Source of the DNA: Legionellales bacterium UBA2469
GTDB lineage: Bacteria > Pseudomonadota > Gammaproteobacteria > Legionellales > Legionellaceae
Direction: 5' to 3'
NCBI GenBank assembly: GCA_002342175.1
Contig: DDPL01000003.1
Span: 22,790 to 38,320, forward strand
DNA: 15,531 nt
This document shows positions 1 to 7,695 of the stretch, one piece after another. Numbering within the stretch: position 1 is the stretch's first letter; each line of letters starts with the position of its first letter. Position numbers and translations under genes: made by a program. The notes under the pieces were generated by a model. The model ran no database searches. It had not been told where the DNA came from and saw only the letters and a list, made by a program, of their open reading frames with translations.

Positions 1-115
1 CCCCACTAGCCTTTGCAGTTAAGAGTACATTAGCTAAATCACCATTAAAATCGGATAAATCAATTCGATTAAGGTGGCAATGAGAGTCTACAATGACAGA
101 ATATTGTTTTTGCAT
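1..115 (-). CDS. tatD: TatD-family metal-dependent DNase, N-terminal fragment (cut by the window edge)
   Basis: Only the first 38 codons are inside the window, starting at an ATG at 115-113. The translation begins MQKQYSVIVDSHCHLNRID, where VDSHCHL is the N-terminal strand with the HxH metal-binding pair that opens the TIM barrel of TatD/YcfH metal-dependent deoxyribonucleases. The family hydrolyses DNA with a two-metal site and is often annotated as a 3'-5' exonuclease. The gene follows holB on the same strand after 27 bases, as in the E. coli holB-ycfH arrangement, which supports the TatD/YcfH assignment rather than another amidohydrolase. No clear Shine-Dalgarno sequence is visible, so it is probably co-transcribed with holB. 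The remaining catalytic residues lie outside the window and cannot be checked. Confidence 0.85.
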   Translation of the reverse strand, partial: MQKQYSVIVDSHCHLNRIDLSDFNGDLANVLLTAKASG

Positions 116-142
116 AAAATAATTTAATTTTTTCTAAAGATT

Positions 143-1009
143 TTATTTTAATCCATGTAGAACTAAAAACAAACGAGTTAATTGCAAATTCGTTTGTAAA
201 CTCGACTGAATTCTCAACTGTTTCCTAAGTCCAATAAGCGCATCCCAGAACTGCCACCACATTTGCTCAGGAATTGTGATACTTGCTATAAATTCTGCCG
301 AATTACACTGCTCGGCAGTTTGTAATATTTCAATAACCCGCATGGTATAAAATTGCAAAAACCATAATGAATCATCCAATGTATAAGGTTCAAACAAACG
401 GACCAATGATGCAACATCCATTTTTTTTTGCAGATAATCATGTAGATGCCTCACCAATTGTGGATATTGCTTTAAAATATCCCTTCGTGAATCATCATCT
501 CCCATGAATAAAGAAGCTGTTTCTGCAGACAATGGACTTCCGGATTGTATTTCAAATTGCCAACAACGACTAAGAATGGTTTTGGGGAGTAGCGAGCTAT
601 TTTCAGCTGATAATAAAAAAAAGACCTTACTTTGCGGTTCTTCTAATAATTTTAATAGGGCATTAGCTGAAAAAGCATTTAATGCGTCGGCTCCTTCAAT
701 AAACACATGGATAGCCTTACCAATCTTGGGGCTGAGCATGCATTCTTGTTGCAAGTCGCGTATTTGCTCTATTTTGATAGGATGTCCTGCTTGTTGTGCC
801 TGAACCCACAATAAATCCGGATGATTTTCATGTTTTAACAAAAGACAACCCTCACATTCTCCACAAGCTGAAAAATGATTGCATGCGCACAATGATTCCC
901 ATTCTTTAAAAAATGAATGGGTTTCTTTTAGAGCGCCTTGAATTAAGATGACTGGCGGTAAACGACTATTTTTCTTGATTGTTTGTAGAATTTGGAAAAC
1001 ATTAATCAT
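143..1009 (-). CDS. holB: DNA polymerase III delta-prime subunit (clamp loader)
   Basis: 288 residues from the ATG at 1009. It encodes the delta-prime clamp-loader subunit, which stabilises the gamma/tau pentamer that opens the beta clamp. The Walker A region is degenerate (LIQGALKETH, residues 22-31), as expected for delta-prime, which does not hydrolyse ATP. A zinc-type cysteine group is present (C49, C52, C55 with C41 or C43). The SRC motif with the arginine finger is at 147-149. An N-terminal extension up to 1087 is possible, but it would lie inside tmk. The 1009 start gives the normal family length, has AAGGG just upstream, and overlaps the tmk stop by 8 bases, suggesting translational coupling. 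tatD follows 27 bases later. The C-terminal helical domain is present and no damage is seen. Confidence 0.93.
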   Translation of the reverse strand: MINVFQILQTIKKNSRLPPVILIQGALKETHSFFKEWESLCACNHFSACGECEGCLLLKHENHPDLLWVQAQQAGHPIKIEQIRDLQQECMLSPKIGKAIHVFIEGADALNAFSANALLKLLEEPQSKVFFLLSAENSSLLPKTILSRCWQFEIQSGSPLSAETASLFMGDDDSRRDILKQYPQLVRHLHDYLQKKMDVASLVRLFEPYTLDDSLWFLQFYTMRVIEILQTAEQCNSAEFIASITIPEQMWWQFWDALIGLRKQLRIQSSLQTNLQLTRLFLVLHGLK

Positions 1010-1637
1010 GCTGCGCCCTTGAAAACCATTTCTGTAACTTGGTTTGAATATCCAATTGAACTTTTGAAAAATTCTGATTCGCATCAATGATTAAAACGTT
1101 TGGATAATCATGGATACTCGTCTCATAATTTTCTAAAATTCGAACAAAATAATCCTGAGGGTTTTGATCAAAATGATCTCCTTCTCCGCGCTCCTGAATT
1201 CTCAATTGACTCACTTCAGGACGAACGGATAAGTACAACGTTAAATCTGGTTTTCTTGAAGGCATCACTGCTTTTGAAATTTTTTTAATCATTTGCATAT
1301 CGACACCATCCGTTCCTGCTTGATAAGCAAAAGTTGATAGTTCATGTCTATCCAGAATAATCGAGCAACCCTCATTAAGAGATGGTAAAATAACGGTCTG
1401 TAACAGTTGAACACGTGCCGCATACATCAATAAGACCTGTGAAGGTCCTTCAATCTCAAAGGCAGATGATTTAAAGATTGTGCGTATAGCTTCACCCAAA
1501 GGCGTTCCACCAGGTTCGCGCAAGCTTAAATATTTCATACCATGCGATTTAAAAAATTCTTCAATGGTTTGAATGGCAGAGGTTTTTCCTGCGCCATCAA
1601 TACCCTCTACAACCAACCAAAACCCCTTATTTTGCAC
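1002..1637 (-). CDS. tmk: Thymidylate kinase (dTMP kinase)
   Basis: 211 residues, the usual family length. It phosphorylates dTMP to dTDP with ATP in the dTTP pathway in the cytosol. The P-loop GIDGAGKT is at 12-19, the REPGGTPLGE substrate loop at 40-49, the DRH motif at 96-98 followed by the STFAYQ stretch, and the LID arginines in RGEGD near 150-154. The start codon is GTG (1637-1635), preceded by AAAGGA with 8 bases of spacing, which supports this non-ATG start. Its first 11 bases overlap the end of mltG and its last 8 overlap holB, so expression is probably coupled in both directions. The order mltG-tmk-holB matches the common gammaproteobacterial arrangement. Confidence 0.95.
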   Translation of the reverse strand: MQNKGFWLVVEGIDGAGKTSAIQTIEEFFKSHGMKYLSLREPGGTPLGEAIRTIFKSSAFEIEGPSQVLLMYAARVQLLQTVILPSLNEGCSIILDRHELSTFAYQAGTDGVDMQMIKKISKAVMPSRKPDLTLYLSVRPEVSQLRIQERGEGDHFDQNPQDYFVRILENYETSIHDYPNVLIIDANQNFSKVQLDIQTKLQKWFSRAQHD

Positions 1638-2628
1638 GATGATGATCCTTTAGATACGTTTTAACGGCTTTTTTTTGTCCAACATAATTTTCTGAAAACG
1701 TATGGCGTCCATCGCCTTTGGCGACATAATAAAAAAATTTTGATTTTGTTGGATGGGCTGCTGCTACTAATGCACTCAACCCTACCATGGCAATGGGTGT
1801 TGGCGGTAATCCGCGGTATTTATAAGTATTGTATAAGCTGTTTATCTTTAAATCTTCTTTTTTAAGCAGCACATGTTTACAACCAGGTAAAGCATACGCA
1901 ACCGTTGGATCCATTTGTAATCCCATACCAATTCGAAGCCGATTGATCAATACACCGGAAATTAATTTTCTCTCCTCTGGATCAGCCGATTCCTTTTCGA
2001 TAATTGATGCAGCGATTAGCATCTCATAAGGATTTTTATAAGGTAGATCAGGATCCCGATCATTCCACATTGCATTCAATTTTGTTTGAAGCATGTCATA
2101 GGCTTGTTTCAAAACCGGTTGAATACTTTGATGAAAGGGTTGAGTATAAGTCGAAGCAAATAACAAACCTTCCAATGAATGATATTCATTTTGAAAAGGC
2201 AACAACATATCAGCATGATAAATGTACTCTTTAGACTGTTCTAATTGATTGAGCAATTCACAAAAACGCATCCCTTCGATAATTCGAAATGGAACTTTAT
2301 AAATATCCCCTTTTACAACTTTTTGGACAATCATCCATATAGTGTCTTGGGGATTCACTTGATAATATCCACTTTTTAATTGGTGAGAATATTTTAAGAA
2401 ACGTAGAAAAAATCGAAAAGTATTGGTATTGGTAATTAATCCTTCATTTTTTAAAATATTCGCAAATGTTTTTGCATTTGATTGAGGGGGGAGTTCGAAT
2501 TGAATTTGATGGTTAAGTGTATGAGAAAAAAAAGTATAATAAAATTGCCACGTCCGCATGGTTATAAGTGCAATACATCCAAATATGATATAAAGCCACG
2601 TGCGCGGCAATTTTTTACTTTTTATCAT
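1627..2628 (-). CDS. mltG: Endolytic murein transglycosylase (YceG-like)
   Basis: 333 residues. MltG is an inner-membrane endolytic lytic transglycosylase that cuts newly made glycan strands in the periplasm and so influences glycan length. The sequence shows a short cytoplasmic N-terminus, one membrane anchor near residues 11-30, an SGYYQV LysM-like segment around 86-91, and the YceG catalytic core ASIIEKESA at 207-215 with the presumed catalytic glutamate E211 (equivalent to E. coli E218). It continues with GVLINRLRIGMGLQMDPTV and the YRGLPPTPIA loop near 271-280. Where E. coli has PPGPIA, this protein has PPTPIA. The ATG lies 2 bases after the fabF stop with no Shine-Dalgarno sequence, so translation probably depends on fabF. 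The pabC gene that separates fabF and mltG in E. coli is absent. Confidence 0.94.
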   Translation of the reverse strand: MIKSKKLPRTWLYIIFGCIALITMRTWQFYYTFFSHTLNHQIQFELPPQSNAKTFANILKNEGLITNTNTFRFFLRFLKYSHQLKSGYYQVNPQDTIWMIVQKVVKGDIYKVPFRIIEGMRFCELLNQLEQSKEYIYHADMLLPFQNEYHSLEGLLFASTYTQPFHQSIQPVLKQAYDMLQTKLNAMWNDRDPDLPYKNPYEMLIAASIIEKESADPEERKLISGVLINRLRIGMGLQMDPTVAYALPGCKHVLLKKEDLKINSLYNTYKYRGLPPTPIAMVGLSALVAAAHPTKSKFFYYVAKGDGRHTFSENYVGQKKAVKTYLKDHHRAK

Positions 2629-2630
2629 TA

Positions 2631-3872
2631 TTATTTTATTTTTTTAAAAATAATTGAGCCATTGGTTCCACCGAATCCGAAAGAATTACTCATTACACAA
2701 TCAATTTGACGTTCTTGTTTATGGTGAGCAACAAAGTTTAAATCGCATCCATCTTCAGGGTTATCTAAATTAATCGTTGGCGGGGCAACTTGGTCTTGAA
2801 TCGATAATACACTAAAAATGGCTTCAACCGCACCAGCAGCACCCAACAAATGTCCTGTCATCGATTTGGTCGAACTGACTGCTAACTCATATGCATGGGT
2901 TCCAAACACATTTTTAATGGCCTTGGTTTCATTAATATCATTCATATAAGTTGATGTACCGTGCGCATTAATGTAATCAATATCATGAACAGACAAACCT
3001 GCATCAGATAAGGCAGAATGCATACATGCCATTGCCCCTTCACCAGATTCATCAGGCGCCGTAATATGATACGCATCACCAGACATGCCGAATCCTGCAA
3101 ATTCAGCAAGAATATTTGCACCACGCTTTACAGCATGCTCATACTCTTCAAGGACTATAACACCAGCCCCTTCGCCCATCACAAAACCATCTCGGTCTTT
3201 ATCCCAAGGACGAGAAGCTTTAGTTGGTTCATCATTGCGCTTAGATAAAGCACGTACCGCTGAAAATCCAGCAATGCATAATGGAGTATTGGTCATTTCT
3301 GCGCCACCACAAATCATGACATCAGCATCACCATATTGAATTAAGCGAGCAGCAAGTCCAATGTTGTGCGTACCTGTGGTACATGCAGTAACAACGGAAA
3401 TATTTGGGCCCTTTATGCCATGCTTAATGGAAATTTGTCCCGCAACCATGTTGATAATTCCAGCAGGAATAAAAAAAGGAGAAACCTTCTTCGGTCCGCC
3501 TTGCATTAATTTTTCCTGATTATTTGTAATGGTTGCAATTCCGCCAATTCCAGCACCAACAGCCACACCGCATCGGTGCGCATTATCGGATGTAATAACC
3601 AAGCCAGAATTTTGAATTGCTTCATCCGCAGCCACCATTCCATACTGCGTAAACATATCCATTTTTCGAGCTTCTTTAATTTCAAAGTAGTTTTCAGGGT
3701 GAAAATTTTTTACACGAGCCCATATTCGAGTCGAGTAATCAGAAGTATCAAAATCCTCAACATTGGTTACTCCACTTACACCATTTAATGCGTTTGCCCA
3801 TGTTTCTTTAACATTTAAACCTAAAGGGGTTATCATTCCTAATCCGGTAACCACCACTCGTCTCTTGCTCAA
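2631..3872 (-). CDS. fabF: 3-oxoacyl-ACP synthase II (KAS II)
   Basis: 413 residues, full length. It condenses malonyl-ACP with acyl-ACP in the elongation cycle of type II fatty acid synthesis. The thiolase-fold Cys-His-His triad is visible: C164 in [10 protein letters not shown]304 in NAHGTST and H341 in [11 protein letters not shown], with the GFGGTN motif at 399-404 near the C-terminus. The start codon is TTG (3872-3870), strongly supported by AAAGGAG seven bases upstream and by alignment of [11 protein letters not shown] to the family N-terminus. An intrinsic terminator lies between acpP and this gene, so it probably receives only read-through transcription. Because fabH is not in the cluster, this enzyme or a homologue elsewhere might also contribute to initiation; that is inference. 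Confidence 0.97.
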   Translation of the reverse strand: MSKRRVVVTGLGMITPLGLNVKETWANALNGVSGVTNVEDFDTSDYSTRIWARVKNFHPENYFEIKEARKMDMFTQYGMVAADEAIQNSGLVITSDNAHRCGVAVGAGIGGIATITNNQEKLMQGGPKKVSPFFIPAGIINMVAGQISIKHGIKGPNISVVTACTTGTHNIGLAARLIQYGDADVMICGGAEMTNTPLCIAGFSAVRALSKRNDEPTKASRPWDKDRDGFVMGEGAGVIVLEEYEHAVKRGANILAEFAGFGMSGDAYHITAPDESGEGAMACMHSALSDAGLSVHDIDYINAHGTSTYMNDINETKAIKNVFGTHAYELAVSSTKSMTGHLLGAAGAVEAIFSVLSIQDQVAPPTINLDNPEDGCDLNFVAHHKQERQIDCVMSNSFGFGGTNGSIIFKKIK

Positions 3873-3897
3873 GAAAATTCTCCTTTATGTGAAGCAT

Positions 3898-3940
3898 AAA
3901 AAAAACAGCGGGAAAATACAATGTACTTTCACCACTGTTT
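3898..3940 (-). terminator. Intrinsic terminator/attenuator between acpP and fabF
   Basis: On the minus strand the RNA starts a stem with AAACAGUGG (3940-3932), pairing with CCGCUGUUU (3911-3903) through 9 bp including one G-U. The hairpin continues inward past one bulged base as GAAAGUAC/GUAUUUUC (8 bp, one G-U) closed by a 3-base loop. An uninterrupted run of eight U follows the CCGCUG (3905-3898). It begins 10 bases after the acpP stop codon. This is a textbook rho-independent structure and should make much of the acpP transcript end here, lowering fabF and downstream expression relative to acpP. Confidence 0.85.
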
Positions 3941-3950
3941 CCATGCAATA

Positions 3951-4196
3951 TTACTTATCTTTATTTAAATTTGCTTCGATAAAATCAATTGCTTCTTGAA
4001 TGGTTGTGATTTTTTCAGACTTTTCATCAGGAATTTCTGTTTCAAATTCTTCTTCCAAAGCCATTACCAATTCGACAGTATCTAAAGAATCCGCACCTAA
4101 ATCATCGACAAAAGAAGCATCATTACGCAATTCTTCCTCTTTAACGCCCAATTGTTCAACAACAATTTTACGAACTCTTTCTGCTACATTACTCAT
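3951..4196 (-). CDS. acpP: Acyl carrier protein
   Basis: 81 residues, acidic, with the four-helix ACP layout. The acyl chains of fatty acid synthesis are carried on a 4'-phosphopantetheine arm attached to the serine of the DSL motif ([19 protein letters not shown]36-S37-L38). The recognition helix after S37 is fully conserved, and no key residue is missing. The ATG at 4196 follows AGAGGA with 10 bases of spacing. The gene sits in the standard fabG-acpP-fabF order. It has its own candidate promoter overlapping the fabG stop region and a strong terminator right after it, which fits the need for ACP in large excess over the enzymes that use it. Confidence 0.98.
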   Translation of the reverse strand: MSNVAERVRKIVVEQLGVKEEELRNDASFVDDLGADSLDTVELVMALEEEFETEIPDEKSEKITTIQEAIDFIEANLNKDK

Positions 4197-4206
4197 TCTA
4201 TTAGAT

Positions 4207-4212
4207 TCCTCT
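4207..4212 (-). promoter_or_regulatory. acpP ribosome binding site
   Basis: AGAGGA on the minus strand, 10 bases before the acpP ATG. It fixes the acpP start and is one of the clearer Shine-Dalgarno sequences in the operon. Confidence 0.7.
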
Positions 4213-4241
4213 ATAAATTAAATCAAATAATATATGGTAGT

Positions 4242-4270
4242 ATTATAGTATAAAATTTATACCATGTACA
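4242..4270 (-). promoter_or_regulatory. Sigma70-type promoter for acpP
   Basis: Minus strand: -35 TGTACA (4270-4265, 4 of 6 to TTGACA), a 17-base spacer, and a perfect -10 TATAAT (4247-4242). The -35 lies inside the last codons of fabG and the -10 in the 60-base fabG-acpP gap. Transcription would start near 4235, giving a leader of about 39 bases with the AGAGGA site in it. Together with the terminator after acpP this defines a short monocistronic acpP transcript. Confidence 0.65.
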
Positions 4271-5000
4271 TTCCACCATTCACATGAATTGTTTGTCCAG
4301 TTACATAACTAGCATCATCAGATATTAAAAAAGCAACAGCTTTAGCGATATCATCAGGTTGTCCCAAACGTTTCATTGGAATTCGTTTCATCAATTCGTC
4401 TTTAACCATATCTGGTAAAGCATCTGTCATATCTGTTTTTATAAATCCAGGAGCAACAACGTTAACCGTAATTCCACGGCTTGCCATTTCCTGAGCAAGC
4501 GATTTAGAAAATCCAACAACACCTGCTTTCGTAGAAGTATAATTGACTTGTCCACTATTACCAGTAAATCCAACAATAGAAGCCAAATTAACAATACGTC
4601 CCCATCGGGCACGAAACATATTTTTTATACATGCTCGAGATAAACGAAAAACACCTGTCAAATTGGTCTCAACGACATCAAACCATTCTTCATCAGTCAT
4701 CCTTAATAATAAATTATCAGCGGTAATGCCTGCATTATTAATTAAAATCTGAGGTGCTAAATTTCTTTCGACAAGAGATTCTATGGTTTTATCAATTGCA
4801 TCTGAATCTTTTACATTTAAAACGATTCCTTCGCCACACCCAAATTTTTCATTCAGATGCGCGGTAATTTTATCAGCGCCTGATTGAGAGGTTGCTGTAC
4901 CTATAACATAATATCCACGGCCACATAATTCATCCGCAATAGCTTCACCAATCCCTCGACTTGCCCCTGTTACCAAAACAACTTTTTTTGTATCACTCAT
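4257..5000 (-). CDS. fabG: 3-oxoacyl-ACP reductase
   Basis: 247 residues from the ATG at 5000. It is an NADPH-dependent short-chain dehydrogenase that reduces 3-oxoacyl-ACP to 3-hydroxyacyl-ACP. Seen directly: the nucleotide-binding GASRGIG near residues 12-18, NNAG near 88-91, and the catalytic Ser-Tyr-Lys set S141, Y154, K158 (LASIVGF then YTSTK), followed by PGFIKTDMT. The C-terminal GQTIHVNGGMYMV is typical of FabG. An in-frame ATG four codons earlier (5012) overlaps the end of fabD. I prefer 5000 because it gives the usual family length and starts one base after the fabD stop, but the choice is not certain. Reading is presumably coupled to fabD. Confidence 0.96.
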   Translation of the reverse strand: MSDTKKVVLVTGASRGIGEAIADELCGRGYYVIGTATSQSGADKITAHLNEKFGCGEGIVLNVKDSDAIDKTIESLVERNLAPQILINNAGITADNLLLRMTDEEWFDVVETNLTGVFRLSRACIKNMFRARWGRIVNLASIVGFTGNSGQVNYTSTKAGVVGFSKSLAQEMASRGITVNVVAPGFIKTDMTDALPDMVKDELMKRIPMKRLGQPDDIAKAVAFLISDDASYVTGQTIHVNGGMYMV

Positions 5001-5001
5001 T

Positions 5002-5937
5002 TTAAACGACATCCCATTGTGGTAAATGATTTACTTCATAACAAAAAACGGCATTTATTTGTGGAATTGTTCGTTTTGCAAGACCACATAGTACTTTGCC
5101 CGGCCCACATTCTACCAATAGATTAACTTGATTATGATTAAAAATTTCTAATGTTCTTGTCCATTGAACAGGAAAATAAAGCTGTTGAGACAACAACACT
5201 TTCATTCTTTCTACATTATTGTAAATTGAAACATCCACATTACTTATTAATTGAAATTCAGGAATATTCATCGGTGTGGATTTTAGAACATTATAAAATT
5301 TTTCAGCCGCTGGCAACATCAAGCGACAATGACATGGAACACTTACAGGCAATATTTTAGACATTCTAGCACCTGCTTTTTCAAATTCAGGCAAGGATTG
5401 TTCAACCAATTCAATATGTCCTGCAATCACAACTTGCCCAGGTGCATTTAAATTTGCAGCTTCTAAGCTCTTTCCGGGGTGCTGAGAAACAATTTTATGA
5501 CAAATTTCCTCTACAACGGCATTATCTAGGCCAATAATTGCAGCCATTGCGCCTTTTTCTTGTCGAACTGCATCTGTCATCAGTTCTGCTCGCATTCTTA
5601 CCAAGCGAACTGCATCTTTAAAATCAATCGCTTGGGCTGCCACCAATGCGGCATATTCGCCTAAGCTATGACCGGCCATCATTTGAGGTCGTGGCATCCC
5701 ATGTGCTTGCAAAAAACGATACATGGCAACATCGGAAATTAGCATAACAACTTGAGTGTTCATTGTGTCATTTAAATCTAATTCTGGACCGTTTTGAACC
5801 ATAGACCAAAAGTCTATGCTTAAAACAGATTGAGCTTCTTGAAATGTATTGACAATGATATCAGATGATTCACCGATGCTTTTTAGCATTCCAACAGATT
5901 GTGATCCTTGACCTGGAAACATACAAGCCAACTTCAT
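5002..5937 (-). CDS. fabD: Malonyl-CoA:ACP transacylase
   Basis: 311 residues, the usual size. It transfers malonyl from CoA to the ACP phosphopantetheine arm, feeding FabF and other condensing enzymes. Motifs: GQGSQSVGM at 10-18, the nucleophile elbow GHSLGEY with S91, the carboxylate-binding arginine in RMRAELM (R116), and the catalytic histidine in VPCHCRLM (H203). The ATG at 5937 has AAAGGA upstream with 7 bases of spacing. plsX ends only 17 bases upstream; in E. coli fabH occupies this position, and no trace of it is left here. The gene is followed directly by fabG. Confidence 0.97.
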   Translation of the reverse strand: MKLACMFPGQGSQSVGMLKSIGESSDIIVNTFQEAQSVLSIDFWSMVQNGPELDLNDTMNTQVVMLISDVAMYRFLQAHGMPRPQMMAGHSLGEYAALVAAQAIDFKDAVRLVRMRAELMTDAVRQEKGAMAAIIGLDNAVVEEICHKIVSQHPGKSLEAANLNAPGQVVIAGHIELVEQSLPEFEKAGARMSKILPVSVPCHCRLMLPAAEKFYNVLKSTPMNIPEFQLISNVDVSIYNNVERMKVLLSQQLYFPVQWTRTLEIFNHNQVNLLVECGPGKVLCGLAKRTIPQINAVFCYEVNHLPQWDVV

Positions 5938-5954
5938 AATATTATCCTTTTAAA

Positions 5955-6983
5955 TTATAAGATTAAGCCCTGGTTGATAAAATCATTTATTTTTTCGCGC
6001 ACCAAGTCAACTACATTATTTTGTACTTGTAAAAGGGCTTGTTGAATCGCATTTTCAAATCCCAGTATAGAGGCACTTCCATGACTCTTGATGACAATTC
6101 CATTTAATCCGATTAATGTAGCTCCGTTATATCGCGTGGGATCTAAACGTTTTTTTAGTTGATTGAGAATTGGTTTGGCTAAAAGACCGACCATTTTGGT
6201 ATACCAGTTTTGGTAAAATACATTTTTGAGTTGCCGTATAATCATTTTGGCTAAGCCCTCACTTGCTTTTAGAGCCACATTACCGACAAATCCATCACAC
6301 ACAATTAAATCACAGTCACCCATGTAGAAATGATCACCTTCAACGTAACCAACATAATTCATTAATTTACAGTCATTAAGCATATGCGCTGTACGCTTGA
6401 CCTGATCATTACCCTTCATTTCTTCAACGCCGATATTAAGAACGCCAACTTTAGGTCGTGCAATATGGTCCACGGCTTGAATAAGTGCATAACCCATCAC
6501 TGAAAATTGAAATAAGTGCTCTGCACATGAATCTAAATTTGCACCTAAATCAATAACGCGTGTTTTACCATGCATGCGAGGTAGTTCAGCAATTATTGCA
6601 GGTCTATCAATGCCAGGTAATGTTTTCAAGACAAAACGCGCAGTTGCCATGAGTGCACCGGTATTTCCGGCACTGACAATGGCTTGAGCACGGCCATCTT
6701 TAACCGCATTAATGGCCAATCGCATCGAAGATTGTTTTTTATTTCTTAAGGCAACTGAAGGAAGCTCATCCATTTCTACAATTTCAGGAGCATGCTGAAT
6801 ATGACATCGTGATACTAAATGTGATGGATAAACATTTAATGCTTGTTTAAGCAAGGGTTCGTTTCCAAAAAGCATCAACTCTAAGCGTGGATGCTTTTTA
6901 AGAGCTCGCATTGATGCCGGGATAATCACAGATAATCCGTGATCACCACCCATGGCATCAATTGCTAAAGTAATCTTTTCCAA
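5955..6983 (-). CDS. plsX: Phosphate acyltransferase (acyl-ACP:phosphate transacylase)
   Basis: 342 residues. It converts acyl-ACP to acyl-phosphate, the donor used by PlsY in phosphatidic acid synthesis, and acts as a peripheral membrane enzyme. Family signatures: [10 protein letters not shown] at 7-16, [10 protein letters not shown] at 104-113, [10 protein letters not shown] near 182-191 and [10 protein letters not shown] near 230-239. The start is a TTG (6983-6981), placed five bases after the rpmF stop. It aligns exactly with the usual N-terminus, and there is no in-frame ATG until the ATG inside the conserved AMGGD motif. The ribosome binding site is weak, so translation is probably coupled to rpmF. 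The gene is intact and sits in the standard order, apart from the missing fabH after it. Confidence 0.96.
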   Translation of the reverse strand: MEKITLAIDAMGGDHGLSVIIPASMRALKKHPRLELMLFGNEPLLKQALNVYPSHLVSRCHIQHAPEIVEMDELPSVALRNKKQSSMRLAINAVKDGRAQAIVSAGNTGALMATARFVLKTLPGIDRPAIIAELPRMHGKTRVIDLGANLDSCAEHLFQFSVMGYALIQAVDHIARPKVGVLNIGVEEMKGNDQVKRTAHMLNDCKLMNYVGYVEGDHFYMGDCDLIVCDGFVGNVALKASEGLAKMIIRQLKNVFYQNWYTKMVGLLAKPILNQLKKRLDPTRYNGATLIGLNGIVIKSHGSASILGFENAIQQALLQVQNNVVDLVREKINDFINQGLIL

Positions 6984-6988
6984 GGGAA

Positions 6989-7186
6989 TTACTCATTATC
7001 TTCAAAAACAGCTTTTTCAGTATCAATTACTTTACGACCACGGTAAAAACCATCAGCTGTCATATGATGACGAAGATGTGTTTCACCTGATACTGGATCA
7101 GTTGATAATGTTGGTAATGTTAAAGCATCATGTGAACGACGCATATCTCTTCTTGAACGAGACTTTTTATTTTGTTGTACAGCCAT
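6989..7186 (-). CDS. rpmF: 50S ribosomal protein L32
   Basis: 65 residues. It is a large-subunit ribosomal protein. The N-terminus [22 protein letters not shown] is close to the E. coli protein, followed by the SGETHLRHH and GFYRGRKVI stretches. There are no zinc-ribbon cysteines, so this is the cysteine-free form. After GRKVI comes an acidic tail ([11 protein letters not shown]), somewhat longer than the E. coli ending. The start is fixed by GAGGAG six bases upstream of the ATG. The gene has its own promoter in the 107-base gap after yceD and leads into plsX, the arrangement that ties ribosome output to lipid synthesis. Confidence 0.97.
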   Translation of the reverse strand: MAVQQNKKSRSRRDMRRSHDALTLPTLSTDPVSGETHLRHHMTADGFYRGRKVIDTEKAVFEDNE

Positions 7187-7222
7187 TTTCCACTCCTCAG
7201 GAACATTCTTAAATAGGGACGA

Positions 7223-7251
7223 ATTGTATATCTATTTAAGCAATAAGCCAA
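7223..7251 (-). promoter_or_regulatory. Sigma70-type promoter for rpmF-plsX-fab genes
   Basis: Minus strand: -35 TTGGCT (7251-7246, TTG conserved), a 17-base spacer, and -10 TACAAT (7228-7223, 5 of 6). The start would be near 7216, giving a leader of about 30 bases that contains GAGGAG before the rpmF ATG. It lies in the only sizeable gap between yceD and plsX and probably drives the housekeeping part of the cluster independently of the LRR gene upstream. Confidence 0.6.
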
Positions 7252-7258
7252 TAGCATA

Positions 7259-7274
7259 GCTTAAAAGTTTAAGC
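7259..7274. repeat. Short inverted repeat between yceD and rpmF
   Basis: GCTTAAA, two bases, TTTAAGC: a perfect 7-bp palindromic repeat. It lies 20 bases beyond the yceD stop and just upstream of the rpmF -35. There is no following T-run on either strand, so it is not a standard terminator. A further TTTAAGCA copy at 7234-7241 repeats the right arm and could form an alternative pairing or an operator half-site. The role is unknown. Confidence 0.4.
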
Positions 7275-7293
7275 ATATTCACCAAACGACATT

Positions 7294-7695
7294 TTAATCT
7301 TTTGCATGGCATTGATCAATCTTTTTATGAAAATTTGGTAAATATAGGTGCAAATCGTCAATCAATATGTCGTTTATTTCAAGAATAAAATCCGAAGCAA
7401 CAATTAAATCATATGAGGACTGATATTGTTGTGCTATCTCATCACTGCTACAAATCGCAATTTGCGACGTATGCTCAAATGGTTGAGAACATTCCTCCAT
7501 ACAACGTTGGCACTGAATTTTAGGATAGGCCTTTTCATGAATAGTTAAAAGATTCAACGGCCCTTCCTTTTCAACTTCATATGAAAATGTCATTTCAATG
7601 GGCTCTATAACAAAAGAAGGTAATCTATCCTCTAAAATAACTTTAATGTCATGATTTTTATCATTATTTACTTTTTTGCGCATATCTATTTTCAT
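7294..7695 (-). CDS. yceD: YceD/DUF177 family protein (short form)
   Basis: 133 residues. YceD-family proteins are encoded next to rpmF and are linked to 23S rRNA/large-subunit accumulation; the exact mechanism is unclear. Seen here: the CxxC pair in IQCQRCMEE (C62, C65) and the ILEINDILIDDLHLYLPNFH segment ending in H and C, matching the conserved acidic/LALP core. Compared with E. coli YceD (about 173 residues), it lacks roughly ten N-terminal residues and the last ~30, including the usual NPFAVLASLK-like ending. The ATG shares one base with the TAA of the LRR gene (TAATG), so translation is probably coupled to it. Assignment rests on the CxRC motif plus position before rpmF. It could be a naturally short or a reduced copy. 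Confidence 0.85.
   Translation of the reverse strand: MKIDMRKKVNNDKNHDIKVILEDRLPSFVIEPIEMTFSYEVEKEGPLNLLTIHEKAYPKIQCQRCMEECSQPFEHTSQIAICSSDEIAQQYQSSYDLIVASDFILEINDILIDDLHLYLPNFHKKIDQCHAKD

Noticed and set aside
504..803. Open frame on the plus strand inside holB
   Set aside because: It is antisense to a well-supported gene, with no recognisable product and no ribosome site. Such frames are expected by chance.
1010..1087. N-terminal extension of holB by 26 codons
   Set aside because: It lies wholly inside tmk, has no family similarity, and the ATG at 1009 gives the normal length with a Shine-Dalgarno-like AAGGG.
2942..3339. Several overlapping small frames within fabF on both strands
   Set aside because: fabF is unambiguous across this stretch. 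The others have no family resemblance and no ribosome sites.
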